Below, piece after piece: positions 1 through 7,403 of a stretch of 12,021 bases of DNA. This DNA comes from Puniceicoccales bacterium. Its GTDB lineage: Bacteria; Verrucomicrobiota; Verrucomicrobiia; Opitutales; UBA953. Both the position numbers and the translations under genes were made by a program. Position 1 is the first letter of the stretch; the number at the start of each line of letters is the position of its first letter. The DNA is taken from the NCBI GenBank assembly GCA_031279675.1, contig JAITIB010000056.1, positions 1 to 12,021 on the forward strand. The letters are read 5' to 3'. Below the pieces are notes generated by a model, which saw only the letters and a program-made list of their open reading frames with translations, was not told the DNA's origin and searched no databases.

Positions 1-53
1 GCGAAACCAAGGGCGGCGGTGCTGGTGGTGGCGGTGTTGGCGTGGGTGGACAT
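1..53 (-). CDS. Possible start of a gene running off the left edge
   Basis: On the minus strand an ATG at 53-51 opens a frame that stays open to the window edge and reads MSTHANTATTSTAALGF. The same frame is also open upstream to an ATG near 119, inside the dispersed repeat, so the start is uncertain. The Thr/Ala-rich beginning followed by LGF is reminiscent of the N-termini of some type I restriction-modification M subunits, but 17 residues cannot establish this and I do not assign a function. It would be transcribed in the same direction as ychF, about 100 bp after the ychF stop. Confidence 0.3.
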   Translation of the reverse strand, partial: MSTHANTATTSTAALGF

Positions 54-74
54 GGCGGTGTTGTTGGCGGGGGT

Positions 75-138
75 GAAAAGGGATGGGGCGGGGTTCGCGC
101 AAGCCTTTTTTTCAAAAAACATTTCGCGGTCGCAAAAA
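75..138. repeat. Dispersed intergenic repeat, copy A
   Basis: This 64-bp block matches 7733-7795 at about 83% identity by hand alignment (about 10 mismatches and one single-base gap). It starts at GAAAAGG and ends in an A run on the plus strand. It lies just 3' of ychF on the minus strand, immediately after a GC-rich stretch and T run. Copy B has the same orientation and the same position relative to the end of a minus-strand gene. No inverted ends or transposase are visible, so it looks like a small non-autonomous intergenic repeat. Confidence 0.6.
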
Positions 139-156
139 GGGGGCTGGGGCCTGCGG

Positions 157-1263
157 TTAATTGGCGAAGCGGAAGTGGGCGATGTCGCCGTCTTTGAAGA
201 GGTAGTCTTTGCCTTCGAGGCGGTATTTGCCGGCGTCGCGGGCGGCGGCGGTTGAGCCGGTGGCGACGAGGTCGTCGTAGGAGACGACTTCGGCCTTGAT
301 GAAGCCTTTTTCAAAGTCGGTGTGGATGACGCCGGCGCATTGGGGGGCGGTCATGCCGCGGGTGAATGTCCAGGCGCGGGTTTCTTTTTCCCCGGCGGTG
401 AAATAGGAGGCGAGGCCGAGCAGGTCGTAGGTGGCGCGGATGAGCTGGCTGACGCCGCTGTCGGTGACGCCGAGGGTGGCGAGGTATTCGCGGGCGTCGT
501 TTGGGGGGAGGTCGGCGAGCTCGGCTTCGACTTGGGCGCAGATGATGCAGGTGCGGGCGTTGTGCTCGCGGGCGGCGTGCGTGCGCACGGCGCTGTGGTG
601 GGGATTGGTTTCGGGGTGCGCGAGGTCGTGCTCGGCGAGGTTGCAGGCGTAGAGGATGGGTTTGAGGGTGAGTAGTCCGAAGTGTTTCATGCGGGTGTGC
701 TCGGTGGGGTCGGCGGGGGGGAGTGTGGAGGCGGGTTTGCCGGCGTTGAGGTGGTCGAGGAGGCGGCGCAGGAGGTTGGCGCTGGCGGTGGCGTCCTTGT
801 CCTGTCCGCGGGCTTTTCTGAGGTTGCGCTCGAGCTGGAGTTCGCAGGACTGGAGGTCGGCGAGGATGAGTTCGGTGGTGATGACCTCGATGTCGCGGAC
901 GGGGTCCACGCGCCCCATGTTGTGGACGATGTTGTCGTCCTCGAAGCATCGCACGACGTGGACGATGGCGTCCACTTCGCGGATGTTGGCGAGGAATTTG
1001 TTGCCGAGGCCTTCGCCCTTGGATGCGCCTGCGACGAGTCCGGCAATGTCCACAAATTCGATGGCTGCGGGGATGATGACCTTGGTGCGCGCGATCGCGG
1101 CGAGTGTGGCGAGGCGTGGGTCGGGGACTTCGACGACGCCGACGTTGGGCTCGATGGTGCAAAAGGGGTAGTTGGCGGCCTCGGCTTTGCGCGAGCGTGT
1201 GAGGGCGTTGAAGAGGGTGCTTTTGCCCACGTTGGGCAGTCCTACGATTCCGGCTTGGAGCAT
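157..1263 (-). CDS. ychF: Ribosome-binding ATPase YchF (Obg-family, OLA1-like)
   Basis: YchF is a conserved cytosolic P-loop NTPase of the Obg group that binds ribosomes and prefers ATP to GTP. The 368-residue product has the P-loop GLPNVGKST (8-16), the G3 motif DIAGL (72-76) and, in place of a GTPase NKxD motif, NLAE (208-211). That NxxE form is the signature of the ATP-preferring YchF branch. The C-terminal TGS-type region (about 282-368) ends in KDYLFKDGDIAHFRF, as is typical. The start is placed at 1263 because MLQAGIVGLPNVGKS begins like family members and gives the usual length; the open frame continues 27 codons upstream without family likeness. There is no Shine-Dalgarno sequence. 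The gene is divergent from ffh. The stop is followed by a GC-rich stretch, a T5 run and dispersed repeat copy A. Confidence 0.95.
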   Translation of the reverse strand: MLQAGIVGLPNVGKSTLFNALTRSRKAEAANYPFCTIEPNVGVVEVPDPRLATLAAIARTKVIIPAAIEFVDIAGLVAGASKGEGLGNKFLANIREVDAIVHVVRCFEDDNIVHNMGRVDPVRDIEVITTELILADLQSCELQLERNLRKARGQDKDATASANLLRRLLDHLNAGKPASTLPPADPTEHTRMKHFGLLTLKPILYACNLAEHDLAHPETNPHHSAVRTHAAREHNARTCIICAQVEAELADLPPNDAREYLATLGVTDSGVSQLIRATYDLLGLASYFTAGEKETRAWTFTRGMTAPQCAGVIHTDFEKGFIKAEVVSYDDLVATGSTAAARDAGKYRLEGKDYLFKDGDIAHFRFAN

Positions 1264-1449
1264 TTTGTGTCTGGTTTGTTGTGCGAGGTGGATGGTGAGT
1301 GGTTTCCCTTGGGTGCGCGCGAGGGGTGCGCGGCGGGGTGGCACGCTGGGCAGTGGCGCGGGGGCGTCAAGGCTGATGATGCGCGTGGTATTTTAAGGTT
1401 TCGCCAGTGTGAATTATCACGATAGTGCGGCGGGAATTTTTCCACGACG
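1264..1449. promoter_or_regulatory. Divergent ychF / ffh intergenic region
   Basis: These 186 bp separate the two divergent starts and must hold both promoters. The only AT-rich part is around 1388-1450. It contains GTGAATTATCAC (about 1408-1419), whose minus-strand reading includes GATAAT, a possible -10 for ychF. I could not pair it with a convincing -35 element, and I see no clear promoter for ffh. The remainder is GC-rich and featureless. Confidence 0.3.
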
Positions 1450-2799
1450 ATGTTTGAATCTTTGACTGACCGGATGGGCAAGGCGTTGCGCAACTTGAGG
1501 GGCGTGGGGCGCTTGTCCGAGAAAAACATGGCGGACGCGCTGGCCGAGGTGCGCACGGCGTTGCTTGGCGCCGATGTGCATTTCAAGGTGGCGCGCGATT
1601 TCATCGACCGCGTGCGCGAGGCGTGTGTCGGGAGGGAGGTTCTCGCGAGCGTGAGCCCGGGGCAGATGGCGGTGAAGGTCATCCACGATGAGCTCGTGCG
1701 CCTGCTTGGCGAGGGAGGGGCGGGCGCCACCGGGGGCATCGGCGGGAGGCGTCCGTTGCGCGTCATGCTCGTGGGGCTTCATGGCTCGGGGAAAACAACC
1801 TCGGCGGTGAAACTCGCGCGCCACCTGCGCCGCAAGGAGGGCTATGTGAAGCCGCTGCTTGTCGCGTGCGATGTTTACCGCCCGGCGGCAATCGACCAGC
1901 TTGAGACGCTGGCGCGCAATGAGGGTCTTGCCTGTTACGCCGACCGCGCGGAGCGAGACGTCCCCGGACTCGGCGCCGCGGGGCTCGCCCATGCAGGGGA
2001 GACGGGCGCGGATGTGACGGTGTTTGACACGGCGGGGCGGCTGCAAATTGACGCCGCGCTCATCGAGGAAATCAAGGCGTTGCGCGCCCGCGTGCAGCCT
2101 GACGAGGTGCTGCTCGTGGCCGATGCCGCGCTGGGGCAGGAGGCAGTCAACGTCGCCCGGCATTTTCACGAGGCGGTGCGGCTCACGGGCATCATCCTGA
2201 CCAAGCTCGACGGGGATGCGCGGGGGGGCGCGGCGCTCTCGATGAAGAGCATCACCGGCGTCCCCATCAAATACATGGGGCACGGGGAAAAGCCGGAGGA
2301 CTTCGACATCTTTTACCCCGACCGCATGGCGCAGCGCATCCTCGGCATGGGTGATGTCGTGACGCTCGTCGAGCGCGCACAGGAGGCGGTGGACGAGAAG
2401 GAGGCGGAGCGCCTCGCGGAAAAAATGCGGCGCTCGGAATTCAACCTCGCGGACTTCCTCTCGCAGATTCAGCAGATCAAAAAAATGGGCAGCCTCGGCA
2501 GCATGGCAAAGCTCATGCCAGGGCTGGGCAACCTGAGCGTGGGAGAGAAGGAAGAGCGCAAGATGCTCCGCACGGAGGCCATCATCCAGTCCATGACACC
2601 CTACGAACGCCAGAGGCCCGACGTGCTCAACGGCAGCCGCCGGCTGCGCATTGCAAAAGGCGCGGGCGTGCAGGTGAGCGACGTCAACGCGCTGCTGAAG
2701 CAATTTGACCAGATGCGCAAACTGATGCGCATGTTGAAAACCAGCAAGGGGCGCGATCTCATGCGCCAGTTCACCGGCAGCGGCTTCCCCGGATTCTAA
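1450..2799 (+). CDS. ffh: Signal recognition particle protein Ffh (SRP54 GTPase)
   Basis: Ffh binds 4.5S RNA and signal sequences of nascent membrane proteins and delivers ribosomes to the FtsY receptor. The 449-residue protein has the full three-domain layout. The N domain helical bundle (1-90) includes the MADALAEVRTALLGADVH segment. The G domain has P-loop GLHGSGKTT (109-117), DVYRPAA (141-147), DTAGR (193-197) and TKLDGD (251-256). The Met-rich M domain (about 325-445) carries RNA- and signal-binding helices with many Met residues, as in KKMGSLGSMAKLMPGLG. The length is normal for the family. The start is the first Met with family likeness, and no Shine-Dalgarno is visible. The TatD-family gene follows after 16 bp and is probably co-transcribed. 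Confidence 0.97.
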   Translation: MFESLTDRMGKALRNLRGVGRLSEKNMADALAEVRTALLGADVHFKVARDFIDRVREACVGREVLASVSPGQMAVKVIHDELVRLLGEGGAGATGGIGGRRPLRVMLVGLHGSGKTTSAVKLARHLRRKEGYVKPLLVACDVYRPAAIDQLETLARNEGLACYADRAERDVPGLGAAGLAHAGETGADVTVFDTAGRLQIDAALIEEIKALRARVQPDEVLLVADAALGQEAVNVARHFHEAVRLTGIILTKLDGDARGGAALSMKSITGVPIKYMGHGEKPEDFDIFYPDRMAQRILGMGDVVTLVERAQEAVDEKEAERLAEKMRRSEFNLADFLSQIQQIKKMGSLGSMAKLMPGLGNLSVGEKEERKMLRTEAIIQSMTPYERQRPDVLNGSRRLRIAKGAGVQVSDVNALLKQFDQMRKLMRMLKTSKGRDLMRQFTGSGFPGF

Positions 2800-2815
2800 A
2801 CCTCGCCCACCCGCC

Positions 2816-3607
2816 ATGACACTCCTCGACAGCCACTGCCACCTCGACACCTTTGTTCGCGACAACACGCTCGAGCCCGTGCTGGAGCGCGCCGCCACCG
2901 CGGGCGTCCCGCAATGCGTCTGCGTGGGGACGGAGCCCGGGGATTGGACGCTCTACCACGAGCTCTCGCAATCGCACCCGGGGCGGCTGCACTACACGGT
3001 CGGGCTGCATCCGTGCAACGTGAACGAAGGCTGGCGCGACGCCACCGCGGCCCTCGCGCCGTGGTTCGCGGAAACGCCGGCACCGGTGGCGCTCGGCGAA
3101 ATCGGTCTGGACAATTTCCGCCTGCCCAAGGAGGCGGTCGGGCAACGCGCGCGGCAAATAGAGGCGTTCCGCGTCCAGCTTGCCATCGCCCGCGAACAGG
3201 ACGTCCCCGTGGTGATTCACTCGCGCCATGCGTTTGTGGAATGCGTTCGCGAGATTGACGCCAGTGGCGTGGACTGGCGCAAGGTGGTGTTCCACTGCTT
3301 CAGCGAGGGCGCGGACGAGGTGCGTGAAATCAACCGGCGCGGCGGGCGGGCCTCATTCACCGGAATCCTGACCTATCCAAGCGCAAACGGGATACGGGAG
3401 GCCGCGCTGGCGCAGGGGCTGGAGCGCTTCATGCTCGAAACAGACGCGCCCTACCTCGCGCCGCAACCCGTGCGCGGGCAAACCAACGAGCCGGCACACA
3501 TCCGCCACACGGCGGAATTTGCCGCCCGGCTCTTTGGCGTTTCCCTCGACACACTCGCCGCCGCCGCCACCGCCAGCACAAAGGAAATTTTCCCCAAGGT
3601 GGCGTAA
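2816..3607 (+). CDS. TatD-family metal-dependent hydrolase (DNase)
   Basis: This is a 263-residue amidohydrolase-superfamily protein of the TatD type. Members are cytosolic TIM-barrel enzymes, several with 3'-5' DNase activity. All metal ligands expected for the family are visible: H7 and H9 (SHCHLD), E95 (GEIGLD), H135 (VIHSR), H160 (FHCF) and D210 (ETDAPYL). The C-terminal RGQTNEPAHI segment is also typical. The length is normal. The start at 2816 places SHCHLD at the extreme N-terminus as in homologues. It sits 16 bp after ffh on the same strand, so the two probably form an operon, and its end converges with dps. TatD, YcfH and YjjV paralogues cannot be told apart here, so no symbol is given. 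Confidence 0.92.
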   Translation: MTLLDSHCHLDTFVRDNTLEPVLERAATAGVPQCVCVGTEPGDWTLYHELSQSHPGRLHYTVGLHPCNVNEGWRDATAALAPWFAETPAPVALGEIGLDNFRLPKEAVGQRARQIEAFRVQLAIAREQDVPVVIHSRHAFVECVREIDASGVDWRKVVFHCFSEGADEVREINRRGGRASFTGILTYPSANGIREAALAQGLERFMLETDAPYLAPQPVRGQTNEPAHIRHTAEFAARLFGVSLDTLAAAATASTKEIFPKVA

Positions 3608-3636
3608 GCGCGCCGCGGCAAATGTCGCGCGCCCGG

Positions 3637-4149
3637 TCACACCCGGGTGTGCGCCTCAAGAAACCAGAGCGCCTTGTCAAGCGTGCGCGACAAACCGGTG
3701 AGCAGGTCTGACGTGCCGGTGTCACCCGCGCCCGCGGTGGCGTCAACGCCGGCACGGACAGACTTGGCGACACCCGCCGCACGCTCGGCCAGCGCCACGA
3801 TGAACCCCGGCTTGCCCGCCTCGGAGGGAAACTCCGGCAGCGCGCTCGCCGCGGCAATGGCACGGACGGTGCCCCGGGCCGTTCCACCCAGGGCAACGAT
3901 GCGTTCGGCAATGTCGTCGAGCGGCTCAAAAAACTCCCCGGCAAGCTTGTCAAACAGCTCGTGCTGCGGGAAAAAACCCGGGCCGCGCACATTCCAATGC
4001 GCGTATTTCGCGTGCGAATGCAAATCGCTCAAATCGGCCAGCACCTGGTTGAGCAGGATGACCGATTTTTCGCGAGCAGGTTTCGGCAGATCGTTCAATG
4101 TCGGCAAAAGAGCCGGCACAGCCTTCGGAGTCGCAGTATTTTTGGACAT
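3637..4149 (-). CDS. dps: Dps family DNA-protecting ferritin-like protein
   Basis: Dps proteins form dodecamers that oxidise and store iron and protect DNA during starvation and oxidative stress. The 170-residue product has the characteristic AKYAHWNVRGPGF segment. The intersubunit ferroxidase ligands are all present and, from this start, fall at the same numbers as I recall for E. coli Dps: H51, H63, D67, D78 and E82 (PQHELFD then DDIAERI). The N-terminal tail is short with a few Lys (MSKNTATPK), which could contact DNA. The start at 4149 is chosen because the 20-codon upstream extension has no family likeness. There is no Shine-Dalgarno. It lies 69 bp downstream of the methyltransferase gene on the same strand and ends 29 bp from the TatD gene stop. 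Confidence 0.93.
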   Translation of the reverse strand: MSKNTATPKAVPALLPTLNDLPKPAREKSVILLNQVLADLSDLHSHAKYAHWNVRGPGFFPQHELFDKLAGEFFEPLDDIAERIVALGGTARGTVRAIAAASALPEFPSEAGKPGFIVALAERAAGVAKSVRAGVDATAGAGDTGTSDLLTGLSRTLDKALWFLEAHTRV

Positions 4150-4218
4150 GACCGGAGCATCGTGAAAAGCACCGGACACGTGGCGAGAAAAAAGGCACCC
4201 CCGCCCCATCCCGTTTGC

Positions 4219-4794
4219 TCAACGTTTCCCCGGGGACGTGGTGCGCTGGCGAACAGCCTCAAACAGGCACACTCCGGTGGCCACCGAAACGTTCAGACAG
4301 GGGACTTTCCCACGCATGGGAATGGTGATCAGGAAATCGCACGTTATGCCCGTGAGGTGGCGCATGCCATCGCCCTCGGCGCCCATGACCAAGGCGAGCG
4401 GGCCGCGGAGATTCGCACGGTAAAGATTTTGCGTGCCCTTGCTGTCGCTCGTGCCGGCAATCCAGACACCCAGTTTCTTCAACTTGTCCAGAGTGTTGCG
4501 CAAATTGTTGGCGAGGAGAATCCTGACATTCTCCGCCCCGCCGCAGGCAATGCGCTTGACGGTCTCGTTCACAGGCGCGCTGTGTTTCCGGGTAATGATG
4601 ACGAGATCCACCCCGGCGCAATCCGCGGTGCGCAGGCAGGCGCCGAGATTGTGCGGATCCTGAAGCCCGTCCAGCACCAGTATCAGAGGATCGGTGACCT
4701 GGCCCAGAAGCGCCTCAAGATCGTCCTCGCAATATTTCGCAATGGGACGATGCGCATCGGTGTGCTTGTTGTCGCGGGCGAGAGGGAAAGGCAT
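4219..4794 (-). CDS. SpoU/TrmH-family rRNA 2'-O-methyltransferase, RlmB-like, N-terminally short
   Basis: This is a SAM-dependent SPOUT methyltransferase, most like RlmB, which methylates the 2'-O of a guanosine (G2251 in E. coli) in 23S rRNA. The three SpoU motifs are intact: motif 1 LDGLQDPHNLGACLRTAD (41-58), motif 2 VMGAEGDGMR (136-145) and motif 3 IPMRGKVPCLNVSVATG (158-174), which forms the knotted SAM site. The C-terminal CLFEAVRQR also matches RlmB. The product is only 191 residues and lacks the N-terminal L30e-like RNA-binding domain of about 70-80 residues. Upstream codons in this frame lie inside asd and encode no domain, so the absence is real. The ATG at 4794 is 26 bp after the asd stop, so the two are probably co-transcribed. 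Confidence 0.88.
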   Translation of the reverse strand: MPFPLARDNKHTDAHRPIAKYCEDDLEALLGQVTDPLILVLDGLQDPHNLGACLRTADCAGVDLVIITRKHSAPVNETVKRIACGGAENVRILLANNLRNTLDKLKKLGVWIAGTSDSKGTQNLYRANLRGPLALVMGAEGDGMRHLTGITCDFLITIPMRGKVPCLNVSVATGVCLFEAVRQRTTSPGKR

Positions 4795-4820
4795 GGCGTG
4801 CGGGACGGCAGTGTGAACGC

Positions 4821-5831
4821 TCAAGCAATGAGCGCCTCGGCAATTTGAATGGCGTTGAGAGCGGCGCCCTTCCAAAGCTGGTCGCCACTCACCCAGAGGG
4901 AGAGCCCGTTGTCGAGCGCGGTGTCCACGCGAAGGCGCCCGACGCCGCATTTCTCCCTCCTCGTATAACACAAGGGCATCGGGTAAAGCGCGTTCGCGGG
5001 ATCGTCACAAAGCTCCGCCCCGGAAAAACCGGCAATGGCGGCACGGGCACGGGCAAGATCCACCGGACGCTCAAACTCGGCGTTGATCGCGATGGAGTGG
5101 GCGCGGAACACGGGAACGCGCACGCAGGTCGTCGTGGCGCGCAACGCGGGAAGCTCAAGAATCTTCCGGCTCTCATTGACCATCTTCATCTCCTCCTTGG
5201 TGTAGCCGGTGTCGAGAAACGCGTCCACGTGCGGGATGAGATTGAACGCGATCGGATGCGGATAAACGCTCCGCTCCAACGTCCGCCCATCAACCCACTG
5301 GCGGACCTGCGTCTCAAGCTCATGCATCGCCGCCGCCCCCGTCCCCGACACAGCCTGGTAAGTGGCCGCAAAAAAGCGCCTCAGCCCAAATTCACGGTGC
5401 AAAGGATGCAGGCCCATGAGCGCGATGGCCGTGGAACAGTTGGGATTGGCAATAATGCCACGATGCGCCCCAAGCGCACCGGCATTGATCTCGGGAACCA
5501 CCAACGGCACCGCCGCGTCCATGCGAAACGCGGAACTGTTGTCGATCACCGTGCACCCACGCCGCGCCGCCTCGGGAGCAAGCGCGAGCGAAATGCCGCC
5601 ACCCGCGCTAAAAATCGCAAAATCCAGCCCCTCAAAAGCCCCCGGCACCGCCTCGCGGACCGTCCAATCCTCGCCGCCAAAGGCGATTTTCCGCCCCGCC
5701 GAACGCGCCGAGGCAAGCGGACGCAACTCGCCCACGGGAAAATTGCGCCCCGCCAGCAAAGCGAGGAGCTCTTGACCGACGGCGCCTGTCACGCCAACGA
5801 TGCCAACCTTGTATGATTGCTTCTGTGCCAT
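4821..5831 (-). CDS. asd: Aspartate-semialdehyde dehydrogenase
   Basis: Asd reduces aspartyl phosphate to aspartate semialdehyde with NADPH, the branch point to lysine/diaminopimelate, threonine and methionine. The 336-residue protein has the nucleotide-binding loop GVTGAVG (13-19), the nucleophile C132 in ANPNCSTAIA, the TYQAVSGTGAAAM segment (157-169) and the catalytic His in VFRAHS (H245, with R243 nearby). The C-terminal helix SGDQLWKGAALNAIQIAE is standard. The start at 5831 (MAQKQSYKVGIVG) is set by homology; the frame is open further upstream, but that part is antisense to the L,D-transpeptidase gene. The N-terminal 19 bp overlap head-to-head with that gene, and no Shine-Dalgarno is seen. 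The methyltransferase follows downstream. Confidence 0.95.
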   Translation of the reverse strand: MAQKQSYKVGIVGVTGAVGQELLALLAGRNFPVGELRPLASARSAGRKIAFGGEDWTVREAVPGAFEGLDFAIFSAGGGISLALAPEAARRGCTVIDNSSAFRMDAAVPLVVPEINAGALGAHRGIIANPNCSTAIALMGLHPLHREFGLRRFFAATYQAVSGTGAAAMHELETQVRQWVDGRTLERSVYPHPIAFNLIPHVDAFLDTGYTKEEMKMVNESRKILELPALRATTTCVRVPVFRAHSIAINAEFERPVDLARARAAIAGFSGAELCDDPANALYPMPLCYTRREKCGVGRLRVDTALDNGLSLWVSGDQLWKGAALNAIQIAEALIA

Positions 5832-6382
5832 TGGAATCTGCAACTGCCTGGTTATTGTTGAAATGCTTGGAGCGCAAACGCGACGAACTGCGTTTGGAGG
5901 CGCGCGAAGATTGCCTGTGCATCTCCGTAGGCGAGCAAAAACTATGGCACTTTCGCGCCAACCGAATCCTCTCCACCCACACCATCTCAAGCTCGCGCGC
6001 GCCCACCTCCCACCTCCCCGGCTCACTCGGAACGCCAACAGGACTGCACCGCATCGCCGAACGCATCGGCGGAGACGCCCCCACCGGCACAGTCTTCAAA
6101 GCACGCCGCCCGCTCGGATACGCATGGCAGGACGCACCGGAACCATTGCGCGCGGAAAACCTGATCACCTCCCGCATCCTCTGGCTCGACGGACTGGAGG
6201 AAGGAAAAAACCGCGGCCCCGGATGCGACACCCACGCCCGCCACATCTACATCCACGGCACCAACCAAGAAGACAAAATCGGGACCCGCAACAGCCACGG
6301 CTGCATCCTGCTGCGCAACGCAGACATGGTCGCACTCTTCGACGCCGTGCCCCCGGACACACTCGTCTGGATCAACGACTAA
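5813..6382 (+). CDS. L,D-transpeptidase (YkuD domain) protein
   Basis: YkuD-domain enzymes form or remodel L,D cross-links in peptidoglycan or attach proteins to it, using a catalytic Cys. The 189-residue product carries the domain from about residue 40 to the end. It has a GTPTGLHRIAERIG substrate-loop region, HGT at 148-150 and the nucleophile motif SHGC (161-164, C164). The usual Arg two residues after the Cys (SHGCIR) is Leu here (SHGCILLRN). No signal peptide or lipobox is obvious, so its route to the periplasm is unclear. ATG 5813 is the only good Met; GTG 5825 or TTG codons at 5831 and beyond are alternatives that would reduce the overlap with asd. Its end faces the terminator of the first PEP-CTERM gene. 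Confidence 0.85.
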   Translation: MIASVPLESATAWLLLKCLERKRDELRLEAREDCLCISVGEQKLWHFRANRILSTHTISSSRAPTSHLPGSLGTPTGLHRIAERIGGDAPTGTVFKARRPLGYAWQDAPEPLRAENLITSRILWLDGLEEGKNRGPGCDTHARHIYIHGTNQEDKIGTRNSHGCILLRNADMVALFDAVPPDTLVWIND

Positions 6383-6438
6383 AAAACCGCCCCGCCCCAT
6401 TTTCCCCAAAACCCAGCCCCCCCAACACCAGCAACGGC

Positions 6439-6470
6439 AAAAAAAAGAGGGGAGCCAAAGCCCCCCCCTC
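6439..6470 (-). terminator. Intrinsic terminator of the first PEP-CTERM gene
   Basis: Read on the minus strand, a GAGGGG arm (6470-6465) pairs with CCCCTC (6452-6447), extended by two further pairs, one of them G-T. The loop contains CTTT, and eight T's follow (6446-6439). It begins 10 bp after the stop codon at 6481. There is no T run on the plus-strand side, so it should act only for the minus-strand gene. Confidence 0.85.
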
Positions 6471-6480
6471 TATGCGCCCG

Positions 6481-7341
6481 TCAACCCCGCCGACGCCGCC
6501 GCGCCAGCAGAGCCAACGCCACCGCGCCCACCCCGCCAATCAACGCATACGTTGACGGCTCGGGAATCGCCTGCGCAGTAAGGATAATGTTGGTTCCATC
6601 CCCGCTCGCGAGAAACTCCTGCCCCGTCACCGGAGCCACAAAGCTTGGTCCGAACAGATAAGGATCCACTCCCCCAGATCCAAACACCTCCATGATGTTA
6701 AACTCCGTTCCCGGCGCATAAATCTGTCCCGACTCCACTTCCAAGAGAGCCCCGGGGCTATTTATAAAAAGATCGCCGTGGATGATGATGGACGGAGTTC
6801 CCGAAGCAGCAAGACCATCCAAATCGATGGACACTAAGGCCTGCTGCCCCAAGTTCACCGAGGAGTAAACTTCAAGAATGCCGCCATTCGTAATGTAGAG
6901 ATGTCCGGACTCACCCGGGGAATTCTGGTCGTCGAGGTTAAAGTAGTTCGCATTCACGTATCCCCCGTCAATCCACAAAAGGCCTAGGGCGTCGCCAGCG
7001 CGCACATTAATCTCATTCGACGGCGCAATCAATTGCGAGCTCACATCCACCCTCATAAAGCCCGCACAGGCAGAACCAATATTGAGACTACCACCGATCA
7101 GTTCGACGATCGTGTTATTCGTGATGGATATCACACCAGGCTTAGAGAAATCCCCTACTTGAATGCCAGCGTAGTAATGATGGTCACCGTCATTTATGTG
7201 GAAATCCAGGCCACTCGCAAACGTCGTGTGCGAGTGATATTGAACCGCCTCCGCGACGGGAGAGGAGGCAAGTGCCATTAAACCCGCGGCGGCGGCAAGA
7301 GTGAGTGTTCTGAGTTTTGTTCTTGTTGTCATTGTTTTCAT
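6481..7341 (-). CDS. PEP-CTERM sorting domain protein (exported, beta-helix-like)
   Basis: This is an exported surface or extracellular-matrix protein expected to be processed by an exosortase. From the ATG at 7341 it has 286 residues. A Sec signal peptide starts MKTMTTRTKLRTLTLAAAAG and has probable cleavage after VAEA. A Gly/Asn/Ser-rich body follows with repeating short beta-strand patterns (NIGSACAGFMRVDVSS, HLYITNGGILEVYSSVNLG), suggesting a beta-helix. The C-terminus is IPEPSTYALIGG (PEP at 260-262), a hydrophobic helix and RRRRR. The frame is open to a TTG at 7419, but the extra 26 residues are an Asn-rich translation of an AAC-rich leader and are probably untranslated. GC content is visibly lower than in the neighbours. 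No exosortase gene is in the window. The precise function is unknown. Confidence 0.88.
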   Translation of the reverse strand: MKTMTTRTKLRTLTLAAAAGLMALASSPVAEAVQYHSHTTFASGLDFHINDGDHHYYAGIQVGDFSKPGVISITNNTIVELIGGSLNIGSACAGFMRVDVSSQLIAPSNEINVRAGDALGLLWIDGGYVNANYFNLDDQNSPGESGHLYITNGGILEVYSSVNLGQQALVSIDLDGLAASGTPSIIIHGDLFINSPGALLEVESGQIYAPGTEFNIMEVFGSGGVDPYLFGPSFVAPVTGQEFLASGDGTNIILTAQAIPEPSTYALIGGVGAVALALLARRRRRG

Positions 7342-7400
7342 GCTGGTTGTGTTCTTTCTATTATTGGTGTTAACTGTGTTGTTGGTTGTGTTGTTGTTTA
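7342..7400 (-). promoter_or_regulatory. AAC/ACA-rich untranslated leader of the first PEP-CTERM gene
   Basis: On the minus strand the 59 bases before the ATG at 7341 are almost free of G and consist of AAC/ACA-type triplets (for example ACAACAACACAACCAACAAC). Such a leader would be unstructured, and the gene has no Shine-Dalgarno. The composition differs sharply from the GC-rich surroundings. The promoter is probably just upstream: TATAAA on the minus strand near 7403 is a possible -10 element, but I found no good -35. Confidence 0.45.
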
Positions 7401-7403
7401 TAA

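Noticed and set aside
682..1425. 247-codon plus-strand frame antisense to ychF
   Set aside because: It is a Gly/Val/Glu/Asp-rich shadow of the ychF codons; ychF has complete family motifs on the other strand.
1417..2898. 493-codon minus-strand open frame antisense to ffh, longer than ffh itself
   Set aside because: The product is a His/Arg/Leu-rich mirror of a high-GC coding sequence with no recognisable family, while the plus strand encodes an unmistakable Ffh.
3608..3651. GCGCGC inverted repeat (3608-3613/3627-3632) and palindrome CACACCCGGGTGTG (3638-3651) where the TatD gene and dps converge, considered as a terminator or operator
   Set aside because: There is no T run on either side, and the second lies within the last dps codons; short GC dyads are common by chance in this composition.
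4845..5816. 323-codon plus-strand frame antisense to asd
   Set aside because: It has Arg/His/Gly-rich low-complexity composition, no family likeness, and mirrors a clear Asd.
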